NCBI GenBank assembly: GCA_029876055.1
Contig: CM056877.1
Location: 1,922,001 to 1,986,000, forward strand
Length of the DNA: 64,000 nt
Source: Madurella fahalii
Taxonomy: Eukaryota > Ascomycota > Sordariomycetes > Sordariales
Direction: 5' to 3'
Of this stretch, positions 44,370-57,648 are shown in pieces. The position numbers and the translations under genes are program-made. Positions within the stretch are counted from its first letter, which is position 1; every line of letters starts with the position of its first letter. The notes below the pieces were generated by a model. It saw only the letters and a list, made by a program, of their open reading frames with translations. It had not been told where the DNA came from and made no database searches.

Positions 44370-46633
44370 TTAGGACCACACGTCCTCCTGTTTGGCAAGA
44401 TTTAGCACCTGACCCATTTCCGTCATCGGATCAAACGGGTAAAACATACCTGGTATTGGTTTGCGGCTCTCATCTGCTTGACAATCTCCTCGGCCTTGGC
44501 CTCGGGAATGCCGCGCTCACTGGCTAGGATCTGGGCAAGGACAGCATTGACCTCGCGAGCCATGTTGGCAGCGTCACCGCAGACATAGAAGTAGGCCTTT
44601 TGTTCTAATAGCTCGTTGATCTCCTTAGCCCGCTCCTTCAGCCGGTGTTGCACGTAGACCTTCTTGGGCCCCTCACGAGAGAAGGCGGTGACAAGCTCAA
44701 ATTTGTCACCCAAAACCTGCTTAGCTTCCTGCAGCGGGCGTTAGAAAGAATGCGTTTTCGAATACTCCATTCAAGGGAAGAGCGGGAAGGGGTGTGTGTG
44801 TGTATGTGTGTGTGTGTGTTTTGAGACTGGGTTAAAAGGAGTATTACGCACCTCCCATTCCTTCTCATACAAGAAGTCCTCAGTGGATTTCCGGCAGCCA
44901 AAGAACAAGATTGTCTTGCCAACCGCTTGGCCGTTCTCGACCATCTTTCTCCGCTCATGGACGAAACCCCTAAAAGGCGCGACACCGGTACCAGGGCCAA
45001 TCATGATGACGGGCTTGGTGGGATCGGAGGGAAGCTTGAAGTTGGAGTGGCGAACGTGAACCGGGACGTGAATACCGTCGTACTTGTTGCGGGGGCCCAT
45101 GATCTCGTAGCTCAGACCGAAAGGAGTCGGGTTGGGATCGCCGTTCTGCTTCTGCTTGAGAGCCAGGAGGTAGTTGGTCGACACACCCCGGAACGGGTCC
45201 TCGCGGCCGGGGAGATCCTGCGTCTCGACAACGGCGGTGATGGAGATCGTCTTGGGCTGTTCCAGAGACGAAGACGAGATCGAGTAGTAACGGGGCTGCA
45301 ACTTGGTAATGCCTTCAATGAGGGCCGAAAACGGGACGTTGGTCCACTTCTTGCCCTTGCTGACTCTTTCCAGAAGGCGGGCGATATTGAGATGGTGAAC
45401 ATTGACCTGCGAGTGGAAGTAATCCTTGTCACTGCCGAGCTTGGTCATCTCAGCCTTGGACTCCTCGTCGGGCGCGAACGCAGCGAGTGTGGCGAGGAAT
45501 TGACGGGAGACGGGGGCGCATATTTCCATATGGTAGCGGGCGATGGCGTCAAAAGTGGTCGGAGTCGGGAACGGCACTTTTGCAGTGGGCTCCAGCGCCT
45601 TGACACTGATGACGTTGTGGCGCTTGCTGGCAAGATCAAAGATGTTGAGGAAGCGGTCGACCTCCTCGCCGGCGTTGGTGGGCCAAACGGCAATATGGTC
45701 ACCTGTCTGGTAGCTCAGGTTGGAACCGCTAATGTCAACGTCCATATGTAGGCAGTTGCGATCCTTGCAGTTGAACAGCTCATAAGACTTGGAAATGGGG
45801 GCAATGTACGGGTTGTGGGCGTTGAAGGGCCCCTTGGCGGCTCCATCGAGGTGCATCTTGTTGGGCTCGCCAAGATAGACTTCGGGGGAGTCACGCGTGA
45901 GACCTTCGCGCTCGACGATACCAAAGATCGGCTCGTAAACAGCTTCCCGCTCTTCCAAACCCATCTTTTCGGCCAGGGCCTTCCACATGGGATCCTTCCA
46001 GGCCAGGAAATCCTCTTCCATGGTGCCAGCGCCATCATCGCCCTCGCCAGCCTCGCCGATGCGGTTGGCGCCCAGCTTCTGAAGTGCCTTGTTGACGTTA
46101 CGGACCATAGAGTTGTAGTGCTCGTACGTGTTGTTGCCAAGACCAAACGCCACGTAGTTGAGGTTGCCGAGAGGGACGTCGTTGCCGAGAGAGAAGGATG
46201 GACTGTCGCCGGTGATGAACTCGTAGAATTCTACAGCGTTGTCGGTCGGCTCGCCTTCGCCATACGTTGCGAGTACAAACATGACAACCTTGTCGCTGGG
46301 AACGGCGTCGAGGTTGTCGTAGTCGTAATCCTCTAGATCAGCAACCATGGTTTCGAGGCCGAAGCGACTTTTGCCCTCCTTCGCCAGTCTCGAGGCGTAG
46401 TCTTCGGCGGTACCAGTCTGAGACCCGTAAAAGATGATACAATTTTTTCCCGACTCTTCCATCTTCTCGACGATGTTCCTCGTCTTGCCCGCCTTGGCGC
46501 CATTGGCCGTCGCGAACGAGTTCGCATAGGGATCTTTTTGAACGCCCCAGTATTTTCCCTTGGTGAAGTATGCCACCGTCCCGAGGAGGATGGCTGCCAG
46601 GACAATAATGTCCAGCGTGTCGAGTTCAGCCAT
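44370..46633 (-). CDS. cpr1: NADPH-cytochrome P450 reductase
   Basis: An ER-bound diflavin enzyme that passes electrons from NADPH through FAD and FMN to P450s and other haem or sterol enzymes. Three exons, 46633-44852, 44728-44450 and 44387-44370, give 692 aa. The N-terminal anchor is at about 8-23. The FMN-binding loop YGSQTGTAED is at 69-78, followed by LATYGEGEPTDNA and GLGNNTYEHYN. The FAD site shows RYYSISSSS, and the NADPH site GPGTGVAPFRGF. YFYVCGDAANMAREV lies in exon 2. The last exon is only 18 nt and encodes EDVWS plus stop, the conserved C-terminal end whose Trp covers the flavin. Intron 1 contains a GT microsatellite. Length matches the family. The start ATG at 46633 is the obvious one; the frame runs further upstream only as leader. 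Confidence 0.96.
44792..44819. repeat. GT/TG dinucleotide microsatellite in P450 reductase intron 1
   Basis: About 13 GT units with one TATG interruption, between the donor at 44851 and the acceptor at 44729. Likely polymorphic in length. Confidence 0.9.
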
Positions 46634-49574
46634 GGTGACGAGTGGCGTGGCGAGGGGCGGGCCTTGTGCAGCTCTAACAACGTCGTAGCCGAGACACGCG
46701 GCGGAACACGGGCGGGACACGGGCGGAGCACAGAGGACGTCTTGGACGGCTCCGGGTTCCGGCCGAGCGCTACCGGTATTCTCTCCCTCTTTCAAACACG
46801 CGCAAGCGTGTTATAACCGGGGAGCGGATAGGGTCGGGAAAAAGTTAGCCGCGGGAGACAGTCCGATCGGACGCCGTGCCGCCAATGCTTAGCGCGCGAA
46901 GCAGGCAGAAAGCGTTCGACTACAACTCGAGAGCGTGGAAGGGCCAAAAAAAGGCCCCAAAAAAGATAAAAAAGAAAAAAGAAACAACGCACGCGCGGTG
47001 GGACGTAGGCTGCCGTATGCAATTGGTAACGACGATGACACAGCCGGCCACGAACCACACGCAGATGCGGAGGTTAGAGGAAACAACGAGTAAAACAAAG
47101 AAGAAAAGGGGGCGGGAGCGAAAAGGGGAGGCGTTCGCGCGATTGAAGGGACGGTTCAAGAAAGCCGGTAGAATTTTATGATTCGCGAGCGGTCTCTGCC
47201 TTTATCGACAGATAACACGTGCATTCCGGGCCCCGAAAGCCCCAACTGTATCGAGGTCCCAGGGCCCGGGCTTTTCGCCCACCCGCAGCCCGGGGGGCCA
47301 TCTGGCAACTTAGCCTCCCAGCCCGTCCGGATACCTGATTCTGCCAAGCACAGCCCCCTAGCGCCGAACCAATTCAGACCGTCGCCCTGTCAGATCGCCA
47401 ATTTGCTAAGTTAGGTCCGATTGGCGCCCACAACTTTGTGTTCAACTACACTTCAACTACACGGGTGGTCAACTGGTCTGAAGCAGAGCACTCTGCCTTG
47501 GAGAGCAGGAGCAGGTATATCTCATGCGCAAGGGAACAAATGGATGAGCACCAGAGCCCTCAAACCCGGGCGGACTGTTTGTGCAGTGTCAAGCGGTGAG
47601 CAGAGTCCCCCGGTCTCGCCTGCAGACACATCGGCAACACAGCAATACAGCAATACATTTCGTCGCCGGTCACAATACGCGGTAATATTCGCCCCACTCT
47701 TGGACCGAATCAAGTCAGGCAACCATTTCTGGCTCCCCCGAGTTTATTCAGTGCTGCCCTTCATCAATCCACCCTGTTCCGCCTGTGTGACCGAAGGACG
47801 GAGGTGCACTGAGAAATTTGCTGGTAGAAACTGGTGGAAGGAAGGCAAGGGGGAGCGGCAACCCGCAGAATCCCACAGTTTCGGCTGACCAGACGGCGTG
47901 AAGCCTTCTTCCCCGCCCTCCGCTCTCTCGGCCTCAAAGAATCTCAGCGAGCAAGCTGCCACATCCCGGCACCGCAATCACTCCAATCCCACCCCCACAC
48001 CCTAGTCCGACGGGAGGGTCGGCTCCATCGTCGCAGGATATCTGACCACTTTGTTGGATCTTCGGCAGCCACCGGCGTCGCGACAGGTGATTGTTATACA
48101 AATGCTCCCGTGGGACGCCGTGGTTGGACGAATGTTTCCTCGCAAACACATAGTTGTAGTCATCTGTTTCCTTTATGGGCGAGGCCGATTGCAAGGATTG
48201 CAACGAGCTAGAAATCCACCCTGCGACTTGCTTTAACCTTCACCTCTTAACGTAGGCTAGATCTCGTCCGAGGAAGTTTTGCAAAGGCGGGGTCCCACCC
48301 CCTAAAAATGGAGCCCGCCGGCCTTACCCATGGGGCACGGTTTCTTGCTCATCAGGTTCGGAATCATTCCCGGCGCGAGGTGCCCGGCAAGTCCATCGGG
48401 AGCGCGCAGCGCTTGGCCCCTTCATATCGCATGGGGAAGAGCGAAGCAAGTTGCGATTCAGGTTCGTGGGGACTTGGTGTGTGGCGATGGCGCCCCTTGG
48501 TCCCAAGAAACGTGGGGAACGACCCAGCAGGCAATGTCCGCCTGACCCCACGAAACCTCATGTTTAAAAGGCACTTACTCTGTTTATACCGATGGCTACC
48601 TAGCGGCATGAACCGGAAGGTCTGCCGACGGGGATCCAAAGCTTTGATGTAGCCGGAAAAGTTAGCCGTACTCATAGGCCCGGTTTTGGCCGGCCGGCCG
48701 GCAACTTTCTCGGGCACCGAGATGGGCCGCCGCTTCTCCGGTACCGGTAAATCGCACCATGGTCCGGTGTAGCTTGTGTGGACATTCGACGACAGCCAGG
48801 CGCCTGAAAATGCGACTAAGTCCGGCCGGTGCGTCTTTGAAATGTCCCGGTCGATAAAGCGGAGATGTAAACGTTCGTAATGGTCCGCGGAATCTCCCTC
48901 GGGTTGGACTGCAAGGGACATTGTGGGGCTCTGTTTGGCTGCGTCGACCTGACCCGCCAGGGCGGAAGAGGCTGAGAAGCGATGACATAAAGAGAGTGGT
49001 TTCCCTTGCATTACTGACCGGGGCTGATGGCGTCTTCGTCTCGAGATTGAGTACAGAGAAGAAACCATAGGTGCGCCGTTCTCGCTGGTTCAGGCTTGTG
49101 AACGCAGACAGCTATGCCGGTCAGCGTCTTGCTGTAACAGCTGTTAGGGTCTATAGGAGGTGTTGTTGGCTCGCATGTGCCGTGCTGTGTTCGCCGTGAC
49201 CAAGGCGCTGTTCTCATACCCCGAGACAGGGATCCTCTCACCATCTCACCTAGGTGAAGTACTCTCCGTCGGATAACACGGTCCTCTGGCTTCGAACCAA
49301 AAGTGGGGTTTGGAAGGGCCTCCATAGCTGATTGGCCGACTGAGGCATCGTGTCCCTGACTTGAGGACGGGCTAGCTTGCTCCTCATTGGCTGCGTTTCA
49401 GAAGACCGTAATCTGGTGCGCCGTTGTGCCCTGAAAGCGCCCTTGCAGCGGGACTGGATCCGCTCGTCTGGACCTCATCGGCGTCTTTTGTGACTATTTT
49501 CGTACAGCTGCTGTCAATACGCGGCTACATTGCATACCGTCGGAGCAGACCATGCAAGCCGTGGCTTCTGTACA
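46634..49574. promoter_or_regulatory. 2.9-kb divergent intergenic region, P450 reductase / furry
   Basis: No gene can be supported. The longest open frames are 234 codons (minus, 48364-49068) and 155 codons (plus, 47421-47888). Both give basic, domain-free translations. An A-rich purine tract lies at about 46945-47130. The region probably carries the promoters of two large genes and long leaders. Confidence 0.5.
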
Positions 49575-52500
49575 ATGGGTGAGTTTTTGGTTTATCGTCC
49601 GGTTTCTCCTCCTCTCCTTCGCTTCTCGCTCTATGTGTGAAGTTGGGTCGTCAGGCACGGGGGCTTGCCGCGACTACGCGCCCGCCCCATTCTCCGTCTC
49701 CGCCCCGGTTTTAACCGCACTCCACTTGAGCTATCTGCAACGGCGCATCTTAAGATTCGGGCCGTGGCGACTTTGTTTTGTTTCAGCAGCGTACCACATG
49801 AAGAGATGAAAAGCTGACTAGAGCAGCTCCGTCCCAGACGACGTTGCCGGACCACGAGCCATTGAAGTTCTCGCCCCGCACTGTCTCTCGACTAGACGAG
49901 GAGGATGAGGATTGGCAGCAGACGATACGGCCCGCGACCCTCGGCTCTAGAAGCGTTGCCCATTCGCGCGAGTCGTCCATCGAGAAACTCCAACGTCCCC
50001 ACCTCACCGGACAGCTTCCCCAAGCCCGGACTCATGCGCCATTGTCGCGCGGCGCCATCGGGGCCGTGATCGAGCGAGTGGTTGACCCAAAAGCGTCTTC
50101 GTACGGACATCACAGGCAGACATCGATTGTCCATGGCATAGGGATCCACCATTCGAGGAATGGAAGCCTTGCCAGTTCGACCTCCAGCCCCCTTAGTCCG
50201 CAAATGATTGCCGCAGCCGGCGCCGGTCTCACCCACGACAGGGCCGAGATGCATGGATTCCCGAGATTGGAGGCTGATGCCGCGTTGGCATCGCGCCCTG
50301 CCACTGCTCTCTCGGGGACGACGCTCGCCTTGATGTCAAATGTTCCCGAGAGGAGCTCGTCAGCTGCTGCGGGTGATGCCTCGAGACAGAACCCGGTTCG
50401 CGGAAAGCTAGAGAGGCGGCAGAGCGGCAAGGCGCGACGTGATCATGCCCATCACCACTCGCACTCGTCCCGTCATCATAGGGACGAGCAGAAAACAGTC
50501 GGCGAGTATGCGCTTCACGTCCTGTTCACCTCCTTTGTCGCGCAGGCAGAGGAAAAGCTCAACGAATGCATCACGGTGCCATTTGACCCAGAGCCCCAGG
50601 TTGAGAAGATATGCGGCCCTGGTGTTGACCCCGCTTTCGACAAGCTCATCGTGGCCCTGGGACGCATTGCCAAGCAGAAGCCTAAGCCGCTGATCGACTT
50701 CATGATGCTCTGGAGGAAGAGTAAGAGCGATGCTGCCAACGAAGCCCGAACCCAGCTTCAGCAATCACGCATCTACCCTCCCCCTGGCCCGCTGCAGAGA
50801 CGTAACACGGAACCTCTGCAGCCCACTCCTGGCGGCGCTACCTCCGAGGGCCTCGCCGGCGGGCACATGTCGCTGGCTGCGAAGCAAGAATACGTTGCCC
50901 AGGCCGAGCGTCGTTCAACCGTCTCCATATATGTGCTCTGCCGCGTCCTGCTCGAAGTTATGACACAGAGTACCCTCGCGTCCATCACGCCGGAAATGGA
51001 GGAAAAACTCGAGAACATCATCTTCGGGCAGCTCAAGAACTCCGAGACGGAGCAACTGATGATATCACCGCTAAAGCTGTCCAACTGGAACCTCTTCGCC
51101 CAGCTCATGGGCGCCATGAGTGAAATAAGCTTCTCCACTGTCACCGACCGCTTCATCGCCGATCTGGACCGCTCGTTGCAGGAGCTGGCGGCCAAGAGCC
51201 CCACATCCGCGTCTCGAGATATCGAGAACAGGATGGAGCTCGTATTGGGCGGCATGAAGCACCTTCGGATCAAGACGGCTCCGGCGGAGGCCTGGGACCG
51301 CTCCTGCGACTTTATGGCCTCGCTCGGGAAGCTCTTCAGCCGGTCCCACGGACCCAAGGTAAAATCGGCCTTTTGTCAGGTGCTCGAGATGCTCCTACTC
51401 CCCATAGCTGCCACGGCCACCAACAGTGATATTGCGCACCCGAGATGGAGCGAAGTACTGGCCACGGTTGGGCCCCGGTTAGCACAGATGTTTGTCAAAC
51501 CGCGGCATTGGCAGTACACGTTCCCCTTGACGGCCACGATGCTCTGCGTTTCGCCTCCCGACACCTTCGTCAGCCAATGGTTGCAGTTGATATATCCCCT
51601 TCAGCCGCGGGTCAAAGACCGCCTTACCAGGCCGCTCTGTTTGCAGGTTATCTCGAGGCTTGTCTGGACCTACCTCTACCGCACAAACGACAGCTCCTCG
51701 GGTATGACGAGGAAGCTGGACGAAGTCTTAAAATTGGTCCTGCCCAACCCCAAGAGAACGTTTAGTGCCACGGATACTGCCGTCATTGACCCCCTCATTC
51801 AGATCATCAGGTTCATCGGGTATAAGCACCCAGAATACTGCTTCCGGACAATCGTCTTCCCCCTAATCAATGCCGACGTCTTCACCTCCAATAAGGAACT
51901 TAAGGTTGAGCAACTTGATCCGGACAAGATGGTTGTGGGCATCCGAGCTTTCCTGACCATCATGTCAGATGTAGAGAAGGGCGACAAGGGCAAACCCCCT
52001 TTTCCGCAGTCCTATGCACCATCGTCTCCCCATGAACGTGCACCACCGACCTCGCCCGTTTTTGGCTCTCCACGTGGTGCCCCATCGGTGGCATGGGCTG
52101 CCTTGTCGGGGGGCGAACTCTCCAGGCCGGTAATGGTTTCGACGCTTAGCGACAGTGTCCGAGACTACTACGTCAGGTTCTGTGAGATACTCGGAAAAAT
52201 AACTATCATCTGTGACAACACATTTGGCGGCCAGGCAGCCCTGGACGAGAAGTTTGAAAAGTTTGAAAAGCCGGAAAAGTTCAATAGTCCGGGGCCCAAG
52301 ACGCCCATTGCCGACACCTTCAATTTCTCGCGGAGGGATGATCACCCGACCCCCCAGGAACAGAAGCAGGCCTTCTATGAATTGCTCCATGTAGCTGTCC
52401 AAGCGCTCCCGCGCTGTCTCTCACCGGACATACCGTTCAACACGCTGATCAACCTTCTCTGCACGGGAACAGCGCATGTCCAGTCCAACATTGCAGAGTC

Positions 52501-55500
52501 TTCGGCGCAGTCCCTCAAGGCAATCGCCCGTCAGTCTCACGCTCATCAGGTAACGATGGGTTTCGCGCGCTTCATCTTTAACTTCGATGATCGTTACTCG
52601 ACCATGTCGGACGGCGGCATGCTGGGCCCAGGGCACATCGAGAAAACATTGATGTTATACATCGAGCTCCTCCACATCTGGATCGAAGAAATCAAACAGA
52701 AAACCAAGACTGCCGCCGATGAGAAGGGAGAGGCTAATGGAGCCGACAAGAGAGGCATCAAGCTTGATCTGTCGAGTGTATGGGCAGAAGTCGACCAGGT
52801 GGAGGCGCACGGTTTATTCTTCCTCTGTTCCCAGTCTCGGCGCGTCCGGTACTATGCCGTCAATGTACTCCGGTTGATCACCGAGTTCGATGCGGTTCTG
52901 AGAAAGCCGAGCGGCCGAGAGAAGGATACCCCGAGGCTCATAGACATTCTCGAGAATGACTCGATGCAGGTCATGAGCTTCAATGACGAACAGCTCTCGG
53001 TGGCCGAACGCAGCAGGTTGCAGCGAGGCATGCAAAACACCAACAGCCAGGGGGCTCTGATTGAGCTTTGCAGCAGCGACATGTCGTACGACACGACTTT
53101 GTGGTTCAAGATCTTCCCCAACTTTATCCGCATCGCGTTTGACAAGTGCCCCTTCGCCATCACCCTTAGTCGGGATCTGATCTGCGAACGGATACTTCAG
53201 CTCTACAAAGTCATTACCGTTCTTTCTGAACCGCCGCGTGAGCTGCGGGGCCAGTATTACTACGCGGACGGTGGTAGTGCTCGCCTGACGAGTAAGACGC
53301 CAACTACTCAACCCGAGGTCGTCATAGAGCAGTGGAAGTTGTATCTTGTCTTTGCTTGCACAACTCTCGCGGACCCCGGTACTGCCAATGTCAGCGGGGC
53401 ACAGAATGGCCAGCACGGCCGGAAGGGGTCCAAGTCATCGTCAGCGGCTGAGAAGATTGGGTCTGCAAGGACACTCTTCAAGTATCTGAATCCAATGCTC
53501 TCCGTCTCCTCTGCTCCCATCAGGGAGGCGGTAGTCATCGCCATGGGCTCTATAAACATTCACATCTACCGCACGCTCCTTGAGGAGCTTCAGGGGCACG
53601 TCTCGCGCTGTAACGACGATGCTCGGCAACGCATTCACCAGCGAACGAACAGCAGCCCGCGCCGGAACCGCAAGATGGACATCCTGCGAACTGAGATCAC
53701 CCACGTGTACAAACTAACGTCGCATTTTTTGCGAGAACCTCAGGTATACCAGGACGATTGGGTTCTGAATAACCTGGTGGCGTACGCGAAGGATATGAAA
53801 CTCTTCCTAATGGATGGCGAAGTGCAAATGGACTGGGAGTTCCATAGACTGAGACGCCACTACTGCGGACTCATGGAGGAGCTCTTTGAAGGCATCAACC
53901 GGACAAAAGATCCATCTCGGTGGATGACATTTGAGGCGAGGAAATCCGCGTTTGCATTGATGGAGGAATGGTGTGGCTACTCCCCCAACCAGTCCGAGAT
54001 TCGGCAGAGAGAGGACAACATGCGACAGTCAGTCATTGATCAAAAGGCTGCAGGCGAGCGCGGGACCCTGACGGCAGCAATGGAGATTGAGAAGCGGAAC
54101 CTACGCACGGCTGCTCTCAGCGCCATGGCGACTCTTTGCGGAGGGCCTATCAGCGTCAGCACCGAGAGCGGCGCGTCCCTTCAGTTCGATGTCCGACGGA
54201 TGTTGAACTGGATCGAGCGGATTTTCAATTCGGGCAGCGATCGCATGAACACCATTGGCAGGAGGGCGCTGAAGAACCTGATCGTGCACAACCAAGAATA
54301 CCCTTCCCTGCTTGATCACTGCGTCTTAAAATGCTATCTGGCCGAAGGGCCCAAAGTGCTAGAGAGCTACTTTACCGTGGTGACCGAGGTGCTCTTGGAG
54401 CATCACGGGTACCCGTGCCCCTTCTGGAAGCTCCTCGGTCTATGCCTCTTCATGCTGGGCAACGACCAGAGCGCCGTCAGATCCAAGTCGGCCCATCTCC
54501 TAAGGGCGCTTGAGGAACGGCAGCCACAGTCGCGGAGTTCCAAGATCCAGGATTTCGACATCAGCATCTCGGACAAGACCAAGGCAGTTTACAAACTCGC
54601 GCAGTTCGAGATTTCCAAAAGACTGGCGAAACAGCATACCGAGTTGGCGTTCCACATCTTTTCCGAGTTTACCTCCTATTTCAAAGAACAGCAGGCTGCC
54701 GCGCAGCGCAATGTAATCGCCGTCATTCTCCCCTGGATCCAAGCTGTTGAGCTCAAGGTCGACCCCAACGGAGGACCGATCGCGCAGTCGTACGTGCTCT
54801 TGGCCAACCTGCTCGAAATCACCATAAAATCCAGCGCCGCGCTCCACAACGAAGTTCAAGCGCTTTGGCAAGCGCTGGCAACGGGGCCGCATCCCGGGAA
54901 CGTGCGGCTCATTCTGGATTTCATCATGTCTCTGTGCCTGGAACGGAGAGAGCAGAACTTTGTCGAGTACGCCAAACAAATCGTCGTCTTCCTCGCCAGC
55001 ACGAACAGCATGCCGGGTAACAGGGTAGTCGAGTTTTTGCTGCTTCAGATCACTCCCAAGGCCATGGTGCCCAACGAGAAGCGCGAGGCAGTCCCCCCCC
55101 TCCGGACATCAACTTACTGCCGTACTGCGCAGACCTTTCGGAAGCTCTCCCTGTCGGGACCAAGCAAGCGGGCTTTTCCCTCGGTCAACTCTCGCTCATC
55201 TTGCTTGTGGACCTCATGGTGGCGCCCGTCAGCCTTGTTGCCGATAACGTCCCTGTCCTTCTACAGGTAGTCACGGTCCTCTGGGACCACTACACGCCCC
55301 TCGTTCAAGAGCAAGCGCGTGAAATGCTGGTGCACCTCATCCACGAGCTTGTGATTTCGAGGCTCGACGATGACACGCCGACAGCAACAAGGAAGTGGAT
55401 AGAGAGCCTGATCGACTCCATCCGTCGCCATGATAGGTCCGTTGTGTGGGGCTATGAGGACAGCAACGGCAAGGCCGATGGCCATGAGAGCAAAGTGCCT

Positions 55501-57648
55501 CCCAGTATGGAGCATCTGACAGCCGAGGTGGTCAAGACCTTCGAGCTTACTTTCCCCGGGATAAAAGACCAGTGGGGCAGGCTCTCACTCACCTGGGCGA
55601 CTTCGTGCCCCGTCAGGCACCTCGCTTGCCGATCGTTCCAGATCTTCAGGTGCATCTTGACGTCGCTGGACCAGTACATGCTCGGAGATATGCTCGCCCG
55701 CCTGTCCAACACGATCGCGGATGAGGACACCGAGATTCAGACTTTTTCGATGGAGATACTCACTACACTGAAAACACTGATCCTGAAGCTCGATGCCGAC
55801 AAGCTTCTCGCGCTTCCGCAGCTTTTCTGGACCACATGCGCCTGCCTCGAATCGATAAATGAGTGCGAGTTCCTCGAGGCTGTCGAGATGCTCAACGAGT
55901 TCCTAAATAAGCTTGACTTCCAGTCCCCAACGGTGCGGCGGCTGCTGTACGATGGGCGACCCTCCAAGTGGGACGGGCCCTTTGAGGGACTACAACCGCT
56001 GCTGTACAAGGGCTTGCGGTCGTCGAAGTGCCTTGACTTGACTCTAAACACGTTGGAAAAGCTTATACGGCTACCCAACGACGCCTTGGTGGGCGATGAG
56101 AGCCGCTTATTCTTCACCGCCATCGCCAACCTCCCCCTGTTCTTGCACGCCATCGACCAGAAGATGTTCGACCGCGGTGTGGTGCAGACAGCCGAGACGC
56201 TCATGGCGCTTGCAGATGAGTACGGTCTGACGAGCATGGCAGCAGTCTTGGATAATTATCTGGCCTCTAAGTATTTGTCGGGAAATGAATTCGTCGCGCA
56301 GATGTTTGCGGCACTCCGGGAACGCTTTCTGCCGGCGCTAGACTTGCGCATGGTCACCATGCTGATGGGCTTCCTCACAAATGCGACTTCGTGGGTCAAG
56401 ATCAAAACGATGCAGATCCTGGGGGTAATCATACCAGACGTGGACATGAAAAAGGCAGAGATTGCCAGCCACGGGTCAGACATGATCTCGCCGCTCCTGC
56501 GACTGCTGCAGACAGAGTACTGCATGGAGGCGCTGGAGGTGCTGGACAACATCATGACCATGCCCGGGTCGCCGATGGACAAGCATCATCTCCGCATGAG
56601 CATGACGCGGCCAACATCGAAGGCGGTTCGGAAAGAGTACGAGCGCACGCAGAGTCTGTTCGGCATCCCGGAAGCGTCGGGATGGGCCATCCCGATGCCC
56701 GCTCGGAAGACAGAATCGACCCGTGCCAATATCCATGCAGCCTTCTACATGTGCCAGAGCGACGAGGGCCTCGCTCCCCCGGCGACACCGACGCCCGAAG
56801 TCGAGTTCCACACGGACGAGTTCCCCTACGGGTATTTCCCCGGCTCGGACCGGGCGGACACAATGATGTCGGACGACGGGCGGGGCGAGGCGCCGATGGG
56901 AGACCTCTTCTCCAAGCTCGACAGCCTGGACGACTTCTTCGATGACCTGTCGACGAGCCCGCCAAGCGACGGGCGGTCGTCACGGACCATCACCGAGTTC
57001 TCGCCAGACACGTTCGAGTCGGGCGCTCAGCTCTACGACGAGCAGATCCTACCCATCCTGCACCAGGCGTCGAATAGCAACAGCAACATGTCGTTCCAGA
57101 ACGGCTTTGCAGACAGACCGACTTTCATGTCGCGCGAAGGAGGGGGCCCTGGCAACACGATGAATCCCGGTGCCTTCAGCATCGGCAGTCCGCCCTCAGC
57201 CATCACCACGACCATAACCCCGCCCAACCGCCCCGGCCTCCACGCGCGGTCCATCACCTCTCCGTCGGCGCCGGCGTCGTACCACATGCAGCTGGCTGGC
57301 GACCTGACATCGGATGACGAGTTTGCAGAGGACATCTTCTCAGACGGCGACGATGAGCGCCCCAACACGGCTAACGGCGAGGGTGGGTCTTTCTTTTTAG
57401 AGAATATGATCCGCCCGCTGGGACAGGGCACTAGGTCTAAGATGCGCGGGATGACAAGCGGAAGGTCGCGCGACGGCGGGTTTCCGTTCCAGCCGCAACA
57501 ACAGCAACAACAGCAGCAGCAGCAGCAGCCTGCCTTATCGGTGTCGGTGTCATCGCCACCGCAGTCGCAGGGCCAGGTAACGGCGATGCCGAAAGTACCG
57601 GGGACACTTCTAGGTCAGGTGCAGAGGCCGCAGACGCCGGGGATATGA
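49575..57648 (+). CDS. tao3: Furry/TAO3/MOR2 cell morphogenesis scaffold (with a frame break)
   Basis: A giant HEAT/armadillo-type scaffold of the NDR-kinase (RAM/COT1) polarity pathway. Exon 1 is only 4 nt (ATG plus G, 49575-49578) and joins 49827 to give Met-Ala-Pro-Ser-Gln-Thr-Thr-Leu-Pro-Asp. The rest is one exon to 57648, about 2608 aa. A disordered N-terminus to about 200 is followed by the conserved furry N-terminal domain and long helical repeats. A Ser/Gly-rich tail follows, with a Gln run at about 2558-2569. The frame breaks at a run of eight C (55093-55100). Sequence before is in one frame, and from CCTCCGGACATCAAC onward the conserved protein continues in the -1 frame. One more C would restore it, and no in-frame intron explains it. 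This is either a base-calling error, a real mutation or, less likely, frameshifting. Confidence 0.87.
55093..55100 (+). other. C8 homopolymer at the furry frame break
   Basis: Eight consecutive C after GCAGT. The upstream frame reads GTC CCC CCC CTC and stops at about 55270. The downstream conserved frame begins CCT CCG GAC. The change is -1, as expected for one missing C. Confidence 0.85.
57496..57529 (+). repeat. CAG/CAA repeat encoding a Gln run in furry
   Basis: Eleven CAA/CAG codons near the C-terminus of the furry protein, after a Pro-Gln pair. A usual type of length-variable coding repeat. Confidence 0.9.

Noticed and set aside
48364..49068. Minus-strand frame of 234 codons upstream of furry
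   Set aside because: No recognisable domain and atypical composition; a search against relatives would be needed to revive it.
55091..55135. Short intron explaining the furry frame break
   Set aside because: The only candidate (GTCCCC to GCGCAG, about 40 nt) has a poor donor, does not restore frame and would remove conserved-looking residues.
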